A DNA stretch of 64,000 bases from NCBI GenBank assembly GCA_949358305.1, contig OX442317.1:15752491-15816490 (forward strand), in the 5' to 3' direction. The DNA is from Strigamia acuminata. Taxonomy: Eukaryota; Arthropoda; Chilopoda; Geophilomorpha; Linotaeniidae. How positions within the stretch are numbered: the stretch's first letter is position 1; each line of letters starts with the position of its first letter. Both the position numbers and the translations under genes were made by a program. Positions 20,070-31,065 of this stretch are shown in pieces. The notes beneath the pieces are model-generated. The model was not told where the DNA came from and ran no database searches. It saw only the letters and a list, made by a program, of their open reading frames with translations.

Positions 20070-23000
20070 ATGGCGCAGGCGGCGCAACCAATGTTAGGAA
20101 ACCTCCCGACATTTAAAGGCACAACTTGGCAAGAATGGTTGACATGGAAGGAAACGTTTGTGTTGTTTGTGTCATTAAATAGTGTAGATAAGGATAAGCA
20201 GGTAGCTTTACTTTTGACATCTGTCGGGACTCCCATGTACGACAAAATCAAACGTTTGGTACACCCGAAGGAGGTGGCAAACATGGATTTGGACGTTTTG
20301 ATTGCAGCGGTGGATTTGCATTTCAAAACGGTTGACACTCCCTACATGGCACGTCAGCGTTTTGGAGCAAAGAAAAGGAAACCTGGCGAGTCAGTGGACA
20401 CATATATTGCAGACTTACGAGTGATGGCACAGCGGTGCAATTTCCTGACGAAAGACGAGATGGACAACGCGATCGTAGAACAAGTGGTCCGCGGAGCCAA
20501 AAATCCGGTTTTGGTACGTGAAATCCTTTTAAATATGCCATTGTCAGTCCTTGAGGTCACTAAAAGAGCGGTGGCCCACGAGATGGCCCATATGGCAGCT
20601 GAGGGGAAGGAAGAGGCTCTGCCAGTGGTCGAGTCCGACAGCACCCCGTCGACGTCTGCAGCGGTACTGCAGACCACTGCGGATTTTCGGCGGAATGGCC
20701 AGCGAGGGCGCGGACGAGCGTTCACGCCACAAAGACCGGCGGGTTCATCAGCAGCGATGGGCGGACGGGGCAGCGGTTTCCAGCGACCTTGGCGCGGGCG
20801 CCAAGAGTCAACGAGAGCACAGGCGGGCCGACCTTTCAAGCGCGACGGCACGCCGGTACAGTGTTTTCGGTGCGGGGGGCCGCACTTCGTCAAAGATTGC
20901 CCGTACGACCCGCTTTTCGGACCATCGGGTGCACCATTGCAGAAGGCAACTGGCAGACTTCGAGGAGACTGGGTCAGGAGGACTGGCGAGGCGGATCAAG
21001 GCTGTGCGGTGCCTTCATTTCCAACGGATGTCAATGGCGCGAGCGCGGGTGGCGCGCCGGAGGAAAACTGGCGCCAACGTCGTGTTCCCGTCAACACATT
21101 GCAGGAACAAGAAGAGGAAGACTTCGCGTTGTTCCAGTTAAATAGCTCCAGCAGGCGTCCGCCACCCTTGATGGTTCATGCACAAGTAAACACGTTGGAT
21201 TTTGATTTACTTTTGGATACTGGAAGTGAGTTATCCATACTGAACGTGAATGATTGTAATATGCTGCTGTCGAGGGGGTTGATCGCCATGCAGGACATCA
21301 GAGTGACCGCTACGAGGTTGTACGCCTATCAACGCCAACCGGTGGAGGTGTTGGGAGCCGTGCAAGTTCATTTACTGATTGCAGGAAAACTCAAGTTTGT
21401 CAAATTTATAATTGTGGGGAAATTGGGCCCCAGTTTGGTGGGGCGAGACTTAGTGTCACTTTTTGGGTGGCAAACAATTTCCAACGCTCTTACGCCAAAT
21501 GTGTACGGGACAGCTCGAGTGGGGTTATTGGACAGTGTTGGAGAGCCAGGGGGCGTTGTGGTGGAGCAGTTGACCACCGGCCGCCCCGGGAGCCAGTCTG
21601 ACCCCAGATTAAAGGCATTATTGAGGCGGTACCAGGGAGTGTTCAAGAAGGGTTTGGGCACGTATACAGGTAGTCCGGTGGATTTGGTGCTGCGTACGGA
21701 TGCCGTACCAAAGTTTTTTCGACCCAGGCCTGTCCCACTGCCCCTTAGACCGGCCGTTACGAGGGAAATTGACCGTTTGGTCGCTGAGGGATTTTTTCGA
21801 CCGATGCAGTTCGCGGAGTGGGCCACCCCGTTGGTAACGGTGGTGAAGAAGGACGGGAGTGTCCGACTCTGCGGTGATTACCGCTCGACGGTCAACGCCA
21901 GTCTCCAACCCGACCCCTACCCATTACCAAAAATTTCTGAGTTGCTCGCGTCGATTGGGCGGGCTAGATTCTTTAGTTTGCTGGATATGCGACACGCCTA
22001 CCAGCAAATTCCGTTGTCGACCCGGTCGGCGGAGATAGCCGCGGTCAACACGGAGAAGGGCGTGATGGCAGTGACCCGCCTGCCATTTGGGACTATGCCT
22101 TCAGCGGGGAGGTTTCAACGCATAATTGTGATGGTTTTAGATGGTGTTGTCCGAATTTTCATTTATTTAGACGACATTTTAATAGCCACCTGGACGCTTG
22201 AAGAACATTTTGAAGTTTTGGAGGAAGTTTTCAAGTGATTGGCGTCCAAGGGCTTACGACTTGCGTTGGAGAAATGCTTATTTTGTAAACTTAAATTAGA
22301 CTTTTTAGGGTTTACAGTGAGCGAGAGAGGAGTTCAACCGATAACATCAAAGATTGAAGCCGTGGTCGCTATCCCACCTCCGGCCGACGTGAAACAACTC
22401 CGCACCTTCCTGGGGATGGTTGCTTTTTATGCAGTTTTTGTGCACAAGTTGGCAGATTTCTCAGCACCATTGTATGAGTTGCTGTGCACAGATGCCATTT
22501 GGAGTTGGAACCGTCGTAGGCAGGAGGCCTTCGACGCCATCAAGAGAGCCATGACCACGGCCCCGATTTTGACGTTTTACGACTTGCAGTGGCCGTTGTC
22601 CGTCGCGACTGATGCGTCGCCCTTTGGAGTAGGGGCGGTGCTAGCCCATATTGGACAGAACGACCAGGAGTTGCCAGTCGCTTACGCGTCCCGTTCCTTG
22701 ACGAAGGCGGAAATTAACTACGCGCAGATAGACAAGGAGGCCTTGGCAGTGGTGTTCGCGGTGAAGAAATTTCACGTTTACTTAATGGGTGGGCCTTTTG
22801 TTATATTTACAGATCACAAGCCGCTGTTGGGCATTTTAGGACCAGATCGCCCTATCCCATTGGTAATAAGTCCGCGAATGCTACGCTGGGCACTGATGCT
22901 GGCGGCGTACGAATACCGCCTTGTCTACAGAAGAGGAGAGCAGAACCAGAACGCCGACACTCTCAGCCGATTTCCGGTGGAAGTGGCACGCGAGGAGGCG

Positions 23001-24878
23001 GAGGAATGGCCTTTATTTCTGGTCGAGCTTGAACGGGAAGAGCTACTTTTGGCAGCAGATGTGGCGAGGGCAACGGGCGCTGATTTGGATTTGACACGTG
23101 TGGTAGCAGCGGTGCGTTCCGGGGACCCCCAGTTAATTAACGGTTTGAGAGACTACGTGGTGAAGTTTTACGAATTGACCATTGTGGCGGGAGTGCTAAT
23201 GTGGGGCGATCGCGTCGTGATGCCAACCGCCTTGCGCCAGAAGATGTTGCGTCTGCTGCATGAGGGGCACCCCGGAGTGGTCACGATGAAAAAGCGCGCG
23301 CGTAGCGTGGTTTGGTGGCCAGCTATGACCACACAGATAGTGACATTCGTTCAGGCCTGTGCAGTTTGCGCGCGGAACAGGATTTTGCCACCGAGAGCAG
23401 TGCCAATCTCTTGGCCGCGTGCTGAAGAGCCATGGGCGAGAGTGCACGTGGATTATGCGGGGCCAATTCAGAAGAGGATGGTCCTGGTGGTCGTTGATGC
23501 CTTTTCAGGATGGGTGGAGGCGCGAGCGGTCACGACAGCCACCTCCGCCTCGACGATTCTAATTTTGCGTCGCATTTTTAGTTCGTTCGGCTTGCCGCAT
23601 TTGTTGGTAAGCGACAACGGCCCCCAGTTCGCGTCAAGAGAGTTTGCGTCATTTTTAGCCAAGAATGGCATCGACCACATCTTCTCCCCCCCGTACCATC
23701 CACAATCCAACGGCACAGCAGAACAGGCGGTCCGCTGGGTGAAGGACAAGCTAGCCAAATTCACCCAAGGGGACCTGGAATTGAGGTTGTTGAGACTTAT
23801 ACTGTTTCAACACGCAAATTACAGAAGTAGAAATAATGACACCCCAGCGATGAACTTTTTGGGGCGCCAATTATTTACGCATATTGATTTGGTCCGCCCA
23901 AGAGTGGGCACAGGGGCGCCCACCAGCGCGTCTCGTTGCAGGATATTTGCAGTTGGCGACTTGATCTGGTTCCGCTCCTTTCCGGAGACCAAACCGCCTT
24001 GGAGAGCAGGGACAGTGACCGAGCGCCGTGGCGAGTTGGTGTATGCCTTGAAGGATGCAGACACGGGTCGTATTCAAGTGCGGCATTTGAATCACCTGAT
24101 AAGCCGCAGAGAGACTGGAGTGGTGTCGGGTGAGGAAATTGTTAATATTATCCCGCAGGTAGCACCAGCTGAGGAAGAGCGACTGCCCACCCGTTTTTTG
24201 CGTCGGGCTCATCAAGTTCAACAGCTGCTACCTGCACCACCTGTGAGTCAACCGGTCATTCGACAAGCGGCGAGCCCCACGGCGGCGATGCCACAAGCGG
24301 CGACGATGTCGCCACCCGGAACCCCACAAGCGGCGGCAGCGGCGATGCCTCGTGTCGAGCAAGTTGTGATGCCCACCCCGCCAACAGTGCAAGCCCTACC
24401 AGCGGTAGAACCGACCTTACCTCTCATCGCAGCGTTGCCACAAGTTCCGACGACGGTCCCGGCGGCAGTTGATGACCAGCAAGCTATCGTTTCACCCCGA
24501 GTCGAGCGCGAGGTAGCGCAGAGGACGAGGACACGAGCAACAAGGAACGTCGAGGTCAACTACAAGGACCTGTCGTCGGGGGAGGAGAGCGATGAGGAGG
24601 GGGCTACAATGGCGAACTACCACAACTTGCCCCCGTCAAGACCGCCGAAGCGAGGTTTGAAAGTAGCAGAAATGGTGCGCCTGGAACCGGTGGCGGACCC
24701 CACACAGCCTGGTCCAAGTTCCGCAGCAGATTCGGCAGTGAGAGAACCACCACACGCTAGTGTGTCTGCTAGAAAGGCCAGTAAAGCAAGCGCCGAACCA
24801 CCACAGCTCTACAGCAAAGAAGATGCTGAGCGCACTCGGTTGCTACTGAAAAGGATGGCAGACAAGAATAAACAATAG
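20070..24878 (+). pseudogene. gypsy-3 Gag-Pol, interrupted by TGA at 22236
   Basis: One frame of 1,603 codons from ATG 20070 (MAQAAQPMLG) to the stop at 24876-24878, broken by TGA at 22236-22238 (codon 723), where gypsy-6 has arginine. Domains: Gag; zinc knuckle CFRCGGPHFVKDC near residue 266 (CX2CX3HX4C); protease LLDTGSELS near 382; reverse transcriptase with YLDD near 698; RNase H (TDASPFGVGAVL, TDHKPLLGIL); integrase zinc finger (HEGH ... CAVC); core with HVDYAG, VSDNGPQF and NGTAEQAVRW; the segment missing from gypsy-2; a linker rich in P, A and T; and the conserved tail ending YSKEDAERTRLLL plus KRMADKNKQ. Gag and Pol are fused without a frameshift. Confidence 0.94.
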
Positions 24879-25071
24879 AGGTCAAGTTCAAGATTTTTAT
24901 TGTAAAAGTTTGGAAATTAAGAAAAATTGAAACGTTTGACTTTAAGAAAGACTGAAGTGTTTGAAATTATGCGAAGTTATTTGAGTTTACTTTAAGTTGA
25001 AAAGTGTTGTGTTTTTGATGGTTTTTGAGGTGTGTGAAAATTACAAAGTATGTTTGATAATTGGGGAGGAA

Positions 25072-25287
25072 TGCAGTGTTTAGCCTAATTAGTGTGTAAC
25101 AATCTGATGATGTTAAGATACAAGCAATTGTAATTAGTAATAATGGATTTATCAGACAATGCTTTTGTAACCATAGTGACTTAAGTTCTAGAACTCAGTA
25201 TATGAATGTGATGAATAAACGAGAGTTGTGCATGAGTTTTCTCCTATGAAGTCAATGTTTGTTCTTGAGAAGAGACAGGACACATCA
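25072..25287 (+). repeat. gypsy-3 3' LTR with polypurine tract
   Basis: Begins TGCAGTG after TTGGGGAGGAA and ends GACACATCA at satellite block A3. Bases 24879-25071 are AT-rich 3' untranslated sequence. Confidence 0.94.
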
Positions 25288-25593
25288 AATCCGTCAAAAT
25301 CCGTCAAAATCCGTCAAATTTTGTCAAAATCCGTCAAAATCCGTCAAATTCCGTCAAATTCCGTCAAATTTTGTCAAAATCCGTCAAAATCCGCCAAAAT
25401 CCGTCAAATTCCGTCAAATTTTGTCAAAATCCGTCAAAATCCGTTAAAATCCGTCAAATTCCGTCAAATTTCGTCAAATTCCGTCAAATTCCGTCAAAAT
25501 CCGTCAAAATCCGTCAAATTCCGTCAAAATCCGTCATATTTTGTCAAATTCCGTCAAATTCCGTCAAATTTTGTCAAATTCCGTCAAATTCCG
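25288..25593 (+). repeat. 10-bp satellite, block A3 (about 30 units)
   Basis: Short block of the same unit in register, squeezed between gypsy-3 and gypsy-4. It ends in a partial unit AAATTCCG at the gypsy-4 LTR. Confidence 0.96.
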
Positions 25594-25810
25594 TGTTAGA
25601 TTCTGATTGTAAATTAGTTATTAAGTGAGATTTGACTGTGTAATATGATTGTTGTAACAATATGCCATGGCTGATGATTGTTTGGAAACTAGCCATGGCA
25701 ACACATATATTCTGGAATTCAGTCGTGAGCGACAGGCCAATAAATGAAGAAGTTGCATGTATTCTTCCCATCTAAATCGAGTGTCGTGTTTTATTCATAA
25801 GGATTTATCA
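25594..25810 (+). repeat. gypsy-4 5' LTR (217 bp)
   Basis: Starts TGTTAGATTCTGATTG and ends TTTATCA. It carries the stem TGCCATGGCT (25663-25672) with AGCCATGGCA (25691-25700). Relative to gypsy-2, one base pair has changed on both arms (T-A to C-G). An AATAAA lies near 25739. The primer site TGGTATCCACGA follows at 25812. Confidence 0.93.
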
Positions 25811-26133
25811 GTGGTATCCACGATAATAGGACATAGTTAAACCATGGTTTGGTTTAGTGGACAGTTGGATGCTATTTGTGTGTGAGAAGTCAACAAATTG
25901 TGAGTTTTTGCCTACCTTTCCTGCAATTGATGAAGTCCGCGTCGGCGAGTCGACGTTCGGGCGGAGTTTTAAACGGATTTTTGTGGCGGGCGGCGTGTGA
26001 GCCGTCGGTGACGTTGGGTGGACGTCAGCTGGAAAGATTTCGGCGACAAGACGAACCTCAGGCCTACGCGATCGAACACGGGACATCGAACGCGAGGTTT
26101 ACCGGTTTGTGTGGGTTTGTGCTGTTGTTGGTC

Positions 26134-27189
26134 ATGGCGCAATTGATGCTCGGCAGCGTTCCGCCGTTTTCTGGATCCACGCTGCACGAGTGGACCAGCT
26201 GGAAGCAAACTTACCAGCAGTTTGTACTTCTGAACAAGGTAGAAGCGGACAGACAGGTCCCGCTGCTCTTGACGGTCATCGGTATCCCGATGTTCGACAA
26301 AATCAAACAATGGGCGCATCCTAAGGACGTCGTGACCATGGGTTTGGATGTCATTTTAGAGGTGGTGGACGACCATTACAAGTCGGTCGACACCCCGTAT
26401 ATGGCCCGACAGCGATTTGGAGCGCGGAGACGGCACGAGGGCGAGTCAATTGAAAAGTACATTTCAGAGCTTAGGATTTTGTCGCAGCGTTGCGGATTCG
26501 CAACCAAGGAAGAAACGGATGGCGCGATCGTTCACCAGGTGTGCGTGGGTCTCGCAACGAGGTTTTGGTGCGGGAGATTCTCCTAAACATGCCCTTAACA
26601 GCAGCGGAGATGACCAAGAGAGCGGTGGCCCACGAGATGGCCCACATCGCGGCGACGGGACGAGAGGAGCCGTTGCCTTTCACAGATGACGAGCCGACCA
26701 AAGCGTCTTCTTCGGCGGCTGTAATGCAGTTGTCGACAGGTGGACGGCGTGGTGTGCAGAGAGGCCGTGGAAGAGCCAATCAATTTGGTTCACCCGGTAC
26801 TCCAGGCCCAGGGACCAGTACGCAACGCGGAACGTTTCAGCGACCTTGGCGCGGGCGTCAGGGGCAGGGTAGTGGGCGAGGCGGCCAACCTGTAAAAAGG
26901 GACGGCACGCCCGTCGACTGCTTTCGTTGTGGCGGACCGCACTTCGTTAGGGATTGCTCTTTCGAACCTGCGCTGGGGCCAAGGGCCGGTCAAAATCAAG
27001 GAGCGGGCGGACGTTTGATTGGCGAGTGGCGGAAGAAAGCGAGCGACCAGGAGGGAGCTTGCCCACCGGCGACGTTTCCACCGGAGGTTGACAATGGTTT
27101 TGGTGGTGCAGTGGCACCACCAAGAAGTGGAGACAGCGGAACGTTCCGATCAACGTGATACAGGAACAAGACGAGGATTTCGCTTTGTT
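26134..27189 (+). pseudogene. gypsy-4 Gag with two frameshifts, cut by the outer element
   Basis: Begins at ATG 26134 (MAQLMLGSVPPF), nearly the same protein as gypsy-5 and close to gypsy-2. One T is missing near 26541 relative to gypsy-5, and one base is missing near 27105 relative to gypsy-2; each shifts the frame. The zinc knuckle CFRCGGPHFVRDC is present near 26930. Coding sequence stops at the 4-bp target TGTT (27186-27189) of the 25-kb insertion and resumes at 52159 ahead of the protease. Confidence 0.9.
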
Positions 27190-28890
27190 TGTGACGGTGA
27201 CGACCACAACTCCCATTTAACAATGGTACCGGGAAGAGATCGCAATAAAATACAGTGAATACAATACGAGATAAATATAAGAGACAATACAATCAACACA
27301 CTATAGTTTATTGTTGGCAAACAATAATATCAAAGCTAATTTATACATAAGACTAATGCCGACATTTGGCCCGTTAAATAACCATTTTAACTATACAACA
27401 AGTTTAGCCAAATGGCTCTATACTAATATCATTACGTGTCCATGGGATGGGAGCGGTTTTCCCATCGCTCGACCTGGTTATAGATGTCATCTAAGCCGGA
27501 TGGCTGTGTCCTGGAGTCCGATACGGCTTCGCTGGTTCCTTGGTTCGCTTGTGTAAATTATCGCACGTCGATAAATCGAATGATCTGAGCATTGCGGTTG
27601 ACTTTGTCTGCACCGCCACAACTTTGGGAGGATATTGGTGTAAGTAAATGTATCCATTCACTTATCAATATTCCGCTTACGAATTATATTTAATTCGTGT
27701 CGTTGTGAGTTTCTATTAGATATTTCGCGGATAAGTTGTCATCAACTTTATCGGTTATATTGAGTTCAATATAAGATTAAGTCTTTAGACTTGATTTGTC
27801 CAACTGGTTGTCAAATTAAGTTTTGCTGTTATAAATAAAGTGAAGATTAGGCTTCCCGTCGCAACACACAATTGCCGTCGAAAGAAATATACGCCTTGCA
27901 ATGCAGAACGGTATCAAGCGTCCCCTGCGTCGCAACACGGTCGTTCGTCTGGCGATTGACGGTATCACGTACACAGGAGTCGATAGCTCGCGGCTCCGCA
28001 CAGCAGTATAATCTCTCGCGGTACTAATAATAGACCGACTACTTTGGCATCGAATACCATGAGAATCAGCTTGCCAAACACTTGGTGCTACTCGTGGTTA
28101 CTGTAAAACAGACTGCTTTGGCACCATCCGGTGAAGGAACTAATTCTCAACAGCAACGATGCTACTTGCGGTAACGGAATACGTTCATACCGAGAAAGAC
28201 CACATGGTCCTGTCCGGAGGATACTGAATTGCACAACGGCGGGTTCTCCTTCGGCGTCGCAACCGTAAACTGTAACACTTATGCAACATAATGATCCCAG
28301 CACTTCGACTTCAATTGCCGGCGGTGGCATGATTCTGTAGAATCATGCAACGGTTCTTTGCGAATAAATCAACAAAGAACCAAAAGGTTTTTTACGTGAA
28401 CAATGAATCATATTTCTTAAGTAACAATACCAAACAGAAAATAATCAAACAGAGCTCCTGAATGGCCGGTTGTTTGGGTTTATATAACCTGACTGGATTA
28501 GGGATTAATCCAATCAACCAACTGGAACATGGGTTCCACGAATCCCTCCAATCTCGTATCACCGGAAGTGGATACTGAGGAGCAATATGCTAATTCACAC
28601 CACAACCGGAACTGGATACCCAGGACCGGAAATGGATCCACCAATCACATCGATCGGTTGATCGATGGATTATCAAATCTCCATTTCTGCTGAACTAGAG
28701 ATTCCCATCACTTAGTGTGAACAATAATTATTAATATATATTTATATTAATCCTAATAAAGTGTCGTTTCATACAAATAAATATATTCTTATATTTATTT
28801 ACCAGTTTCTTAACTCGCAATTCAATTTTACCGCTGAATTATAATCGCGCCATCTAGTGACGACTCGGAGCATTGACAAATGCGGGTTTC
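27190..28890 (-). repeat. outer element 3' LTR (1,701 bp shared part)
   Basis: Matches 50399-52099 over 1,701 bp without indels; I found one difference, C at 28458 against G at the corresponding site in the other LTR. The right LTR continues 59 bp further to the insertion border, and this LTR lacks those bases. Short open frames inside, such as 27311-27556, occur in both LTRs and have no recognisable content. Confidence 0.92.
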
Positions 28891-29266
28891 CGTTTTCATC
28901 CCGAACAGCTGAGTGCGTGTGCGTGTGACTCAAAATAAATTTCATATTTCTGATGTGCGCAACAATTCTTTTAATGAATTATCAAAAATAAAATATTATT
29001 TGGTTACAATAAAACAACTGGAAACTTTTACAATACTTAGTCTCATTTCTTCACACAATTATTATTTTCAAATAACAGGAATTTTAACATAATTTTTTGG
29101 TAAAATTATTTCTTTTTTAGGATCATCTCTTGATTTTCCTCTAAAAACATGACTTTTCATATCACAAAATGCTTATTGAAATTGTTTTAAACAGAATACT
29201 CTTGTATTTGTACGTTAATTCTAACACTCTTTAAAGTTTTCTCAATTTAGCAATTAACTCCGCGAG
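28891..29266 (-). other. AT-rich stretch between ORF3 and 3' LTR of the outer element
   Basis: Noncoding 3' region. I looked for the purine tract expected on the minus strand beside the LTR and did not find a convincing one. Together with the missing 59 bp of LTR, this suggests a rearrangement here. Confidence 0.5.
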
Positions 29267-30242
29267 TCACTTGACTTCTTCTTCATCAGACTCCGATCCT
29301 TCACTCTCTTTCTTAAGAGTCTCACTGGACTCACCGACTTCGGACTTTTCTAGGGGAAGAAATTCCGCTGGTCTTCGGTCGATGACGAAATTGGGTTCTT
29401 CACCTATATCTTCTGCGGGTGGAGATTTCGGCGAGTACTCCGGAGACCTTGGTTCATATTCTGGGGTCTTCTCAACTAACTCGTAACTTTCTTCAATGAC
29501 CTTCTTTGAAGCGTCGTATATCTCCGCAATGCAGGGGAGTCCGTAGAACCATGAAGGGTTTATTAATCCTTTTCCGTCGGTGTTGACTCTGTCAATTAGC
29601 AGTGTCCATATGTGTTCCAGCACAGCAAAAGATTCGCCTCGATTGGCGTTAAATATCAACTTCATCACATGGACAGCATAGTTGATGTTCGAGGGATCGG
29701 TAGAGTCTGAGCGCATTTGTTCCGTGATTTTCTCGGCAATTCTAAAAAGCGTCGGAAAATAGTAGCTCACCTCGTATTCGAATAGATGCGCTATTTTCGC
29801 TCCTGGTGGAGGGAAAAAGGGTTCCACAAGAAGTTCATTTTCGGCTTCTTTTTCGTTCGGGCGACTTGACTTGGTTGTACACAATTTCCACCTTTCGCGG
29901 TTTACTGGTACTCGGCTGGTTTTTTGCAATTGGCGGATTATTTCTGGCGAAATCATCCGCTTTTATCTTTGGAATAACAAATGGCTTCGCCGTTGATTCT
30001 TTTTTGGCCGGTTCCTCCTGTAACGTGGGGGTTCCGGGTGGACCAAGCTCAGTGGGGAGCAATTCGGGATGTTGGCGAGCCCAACTCAAAATATCCCAGC
30101 CCCTGGCGTTGATAATCACGGGTGTTTTGGGACACCCTTCTACGAATACGGCAGCGGCCGAAGGAGGTGCCGTTACTTCTTCATCGGAGGAAGAGGATTC
30201 GATCAACACGTATTTCCTCTTTTTTTCGATCTTTTTTCCCAT
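29267..30242 (-). pseudogene. outer element ORF3 (env position), unknown function, frame break
   Basis: Lies downstream of pol, where env would be. It reads from ATG 30242 (MGKKIEKKRKYVLIESSSSDEE) to TGA at 29835. A second frame overlaps it and stays open from 29956 to 29267. The join needs a one-base shift in the overlap, which could be a mutation or frameshifting. The first part is basic then acidic and Ser-rich, then proline-rich. The second has a hydrophobic, probably helical region of about 110 residues around YYFPTLFRIAEKITEQ and VLEHIWTLLIDRV, then P-E-Y-S-rich and acidic ends. There is no signal peptide, no clear transmembrane span and no Env feature. A possible acceptor CTCTAG precedes the ATG, which may mean a spliced message. 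Confidence 0.6.
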
Positions 30243-31065
30243 TTTTCTAGAGAAAATAATATAGAGAATCTTGTCAATACGATTTATTTAATAAAATTTA
30301 TACCGCCATCTATCGTGAAAATTTATCAACTTTCTCGATGGTTTCGATATATTTTTATATCGGGATTTTACGTGCGGCTTTTTTACTATTCGTAATATTC
30401 TTGATAAACTTATCTTTGAAATACTTACACTAGGAATCTCCTGAATCCACTTAAGTATTCACAATGATGTGGTGCCGATTTTTTAATTGACAAAACTCGT
30501 TGCTTTTAGCGAAGATGTTCTTCGCCAACGTAGAGATTCTAATTTTATATATAAAATAGTCGTGAATATCTCTTGATATATTAAATTTATCATTACTTAC
30601 ACGTAACACTCTTAGTACAACGTTGAAGCGTCGTGATGATGTTTCGAATTTTCTCGAAGGAGAAATTTTTCTTCCTCACGCCGAGGTCACGTGTTCGTCT
30701 TTTTTCAGACGAAATTAATCACCGAAGTTTTCTCTCGTCCTTTTCTATCATGAAAGGATTATAACATTAAGTCCCGACATATAATGTCCCGAGTTTATTG
30801 GTAATATATGGGTCTTACCACGAATATCGAGGTTTTTCTTGAAAGAAATCGCGACGAACTTTTCTATCGACGCAGGTGTCAAAGTTGACTCGCACATGTG
30901 TGTGAAGCTTGTGAGAGAACAAATCCTCTACTCTCTACCCGGGGTATTTTCACCATATTCTCCTATAGGTTTATGATTTAACCATGACTAATTTGTGGGT
31001 CAAAAGTGACCCGATTTTTTATCTTTTTAAATACTTTATATTTTATTTAAAAAAATACGCTATCA
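30243..31065 (-). other. AT-rich spacer between pol and ORF3 of the outer element
   Basis: About 820 bp without a supported gene. The inner element has an intron-containing spacer at the equivalent place. No clear upstream coding exon was found here by eye. Confidence 0.5.

Larger units (their letters stand above)
19409..25287 (+). mobile_element. gypsy-3, Ty3/gypsy element, full length with one stop
   Basis: 5,879 bp with 216-bp LTRs, primer site, gag-pol and polypurine tract. The only coding lesion visible is a TGA in reverse transcriptase. The flanks do not form a perfect duplication: ATTTT on the left (19404-19408) and AATCC on the right (25288-25292). Both are bases 3-7 of the satellite unit, but of different variants. 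Its proteins are closer to gypsy-6 than to gypsy-1, -2 and -4. Confidence 0.94.

Noticed and set aside
27311-27556. 81-aa reading frame, also at 50520-50765
   Set aside because: It lies within both LTRs of the outer element, has no recognisable content, and its duplication follows from the LTRs being copies.
29267-29956. Envelope gene of the outer element
   Set aside because: Right position, but no signal peptide, furin site, transmembrane segment or cysteine pattern.
30243-30395. Short + strand frames inside the outer and inner elements
   Set aside because: Antisense shadows of gag, pol and ORF3 or of AT-rich spacers.
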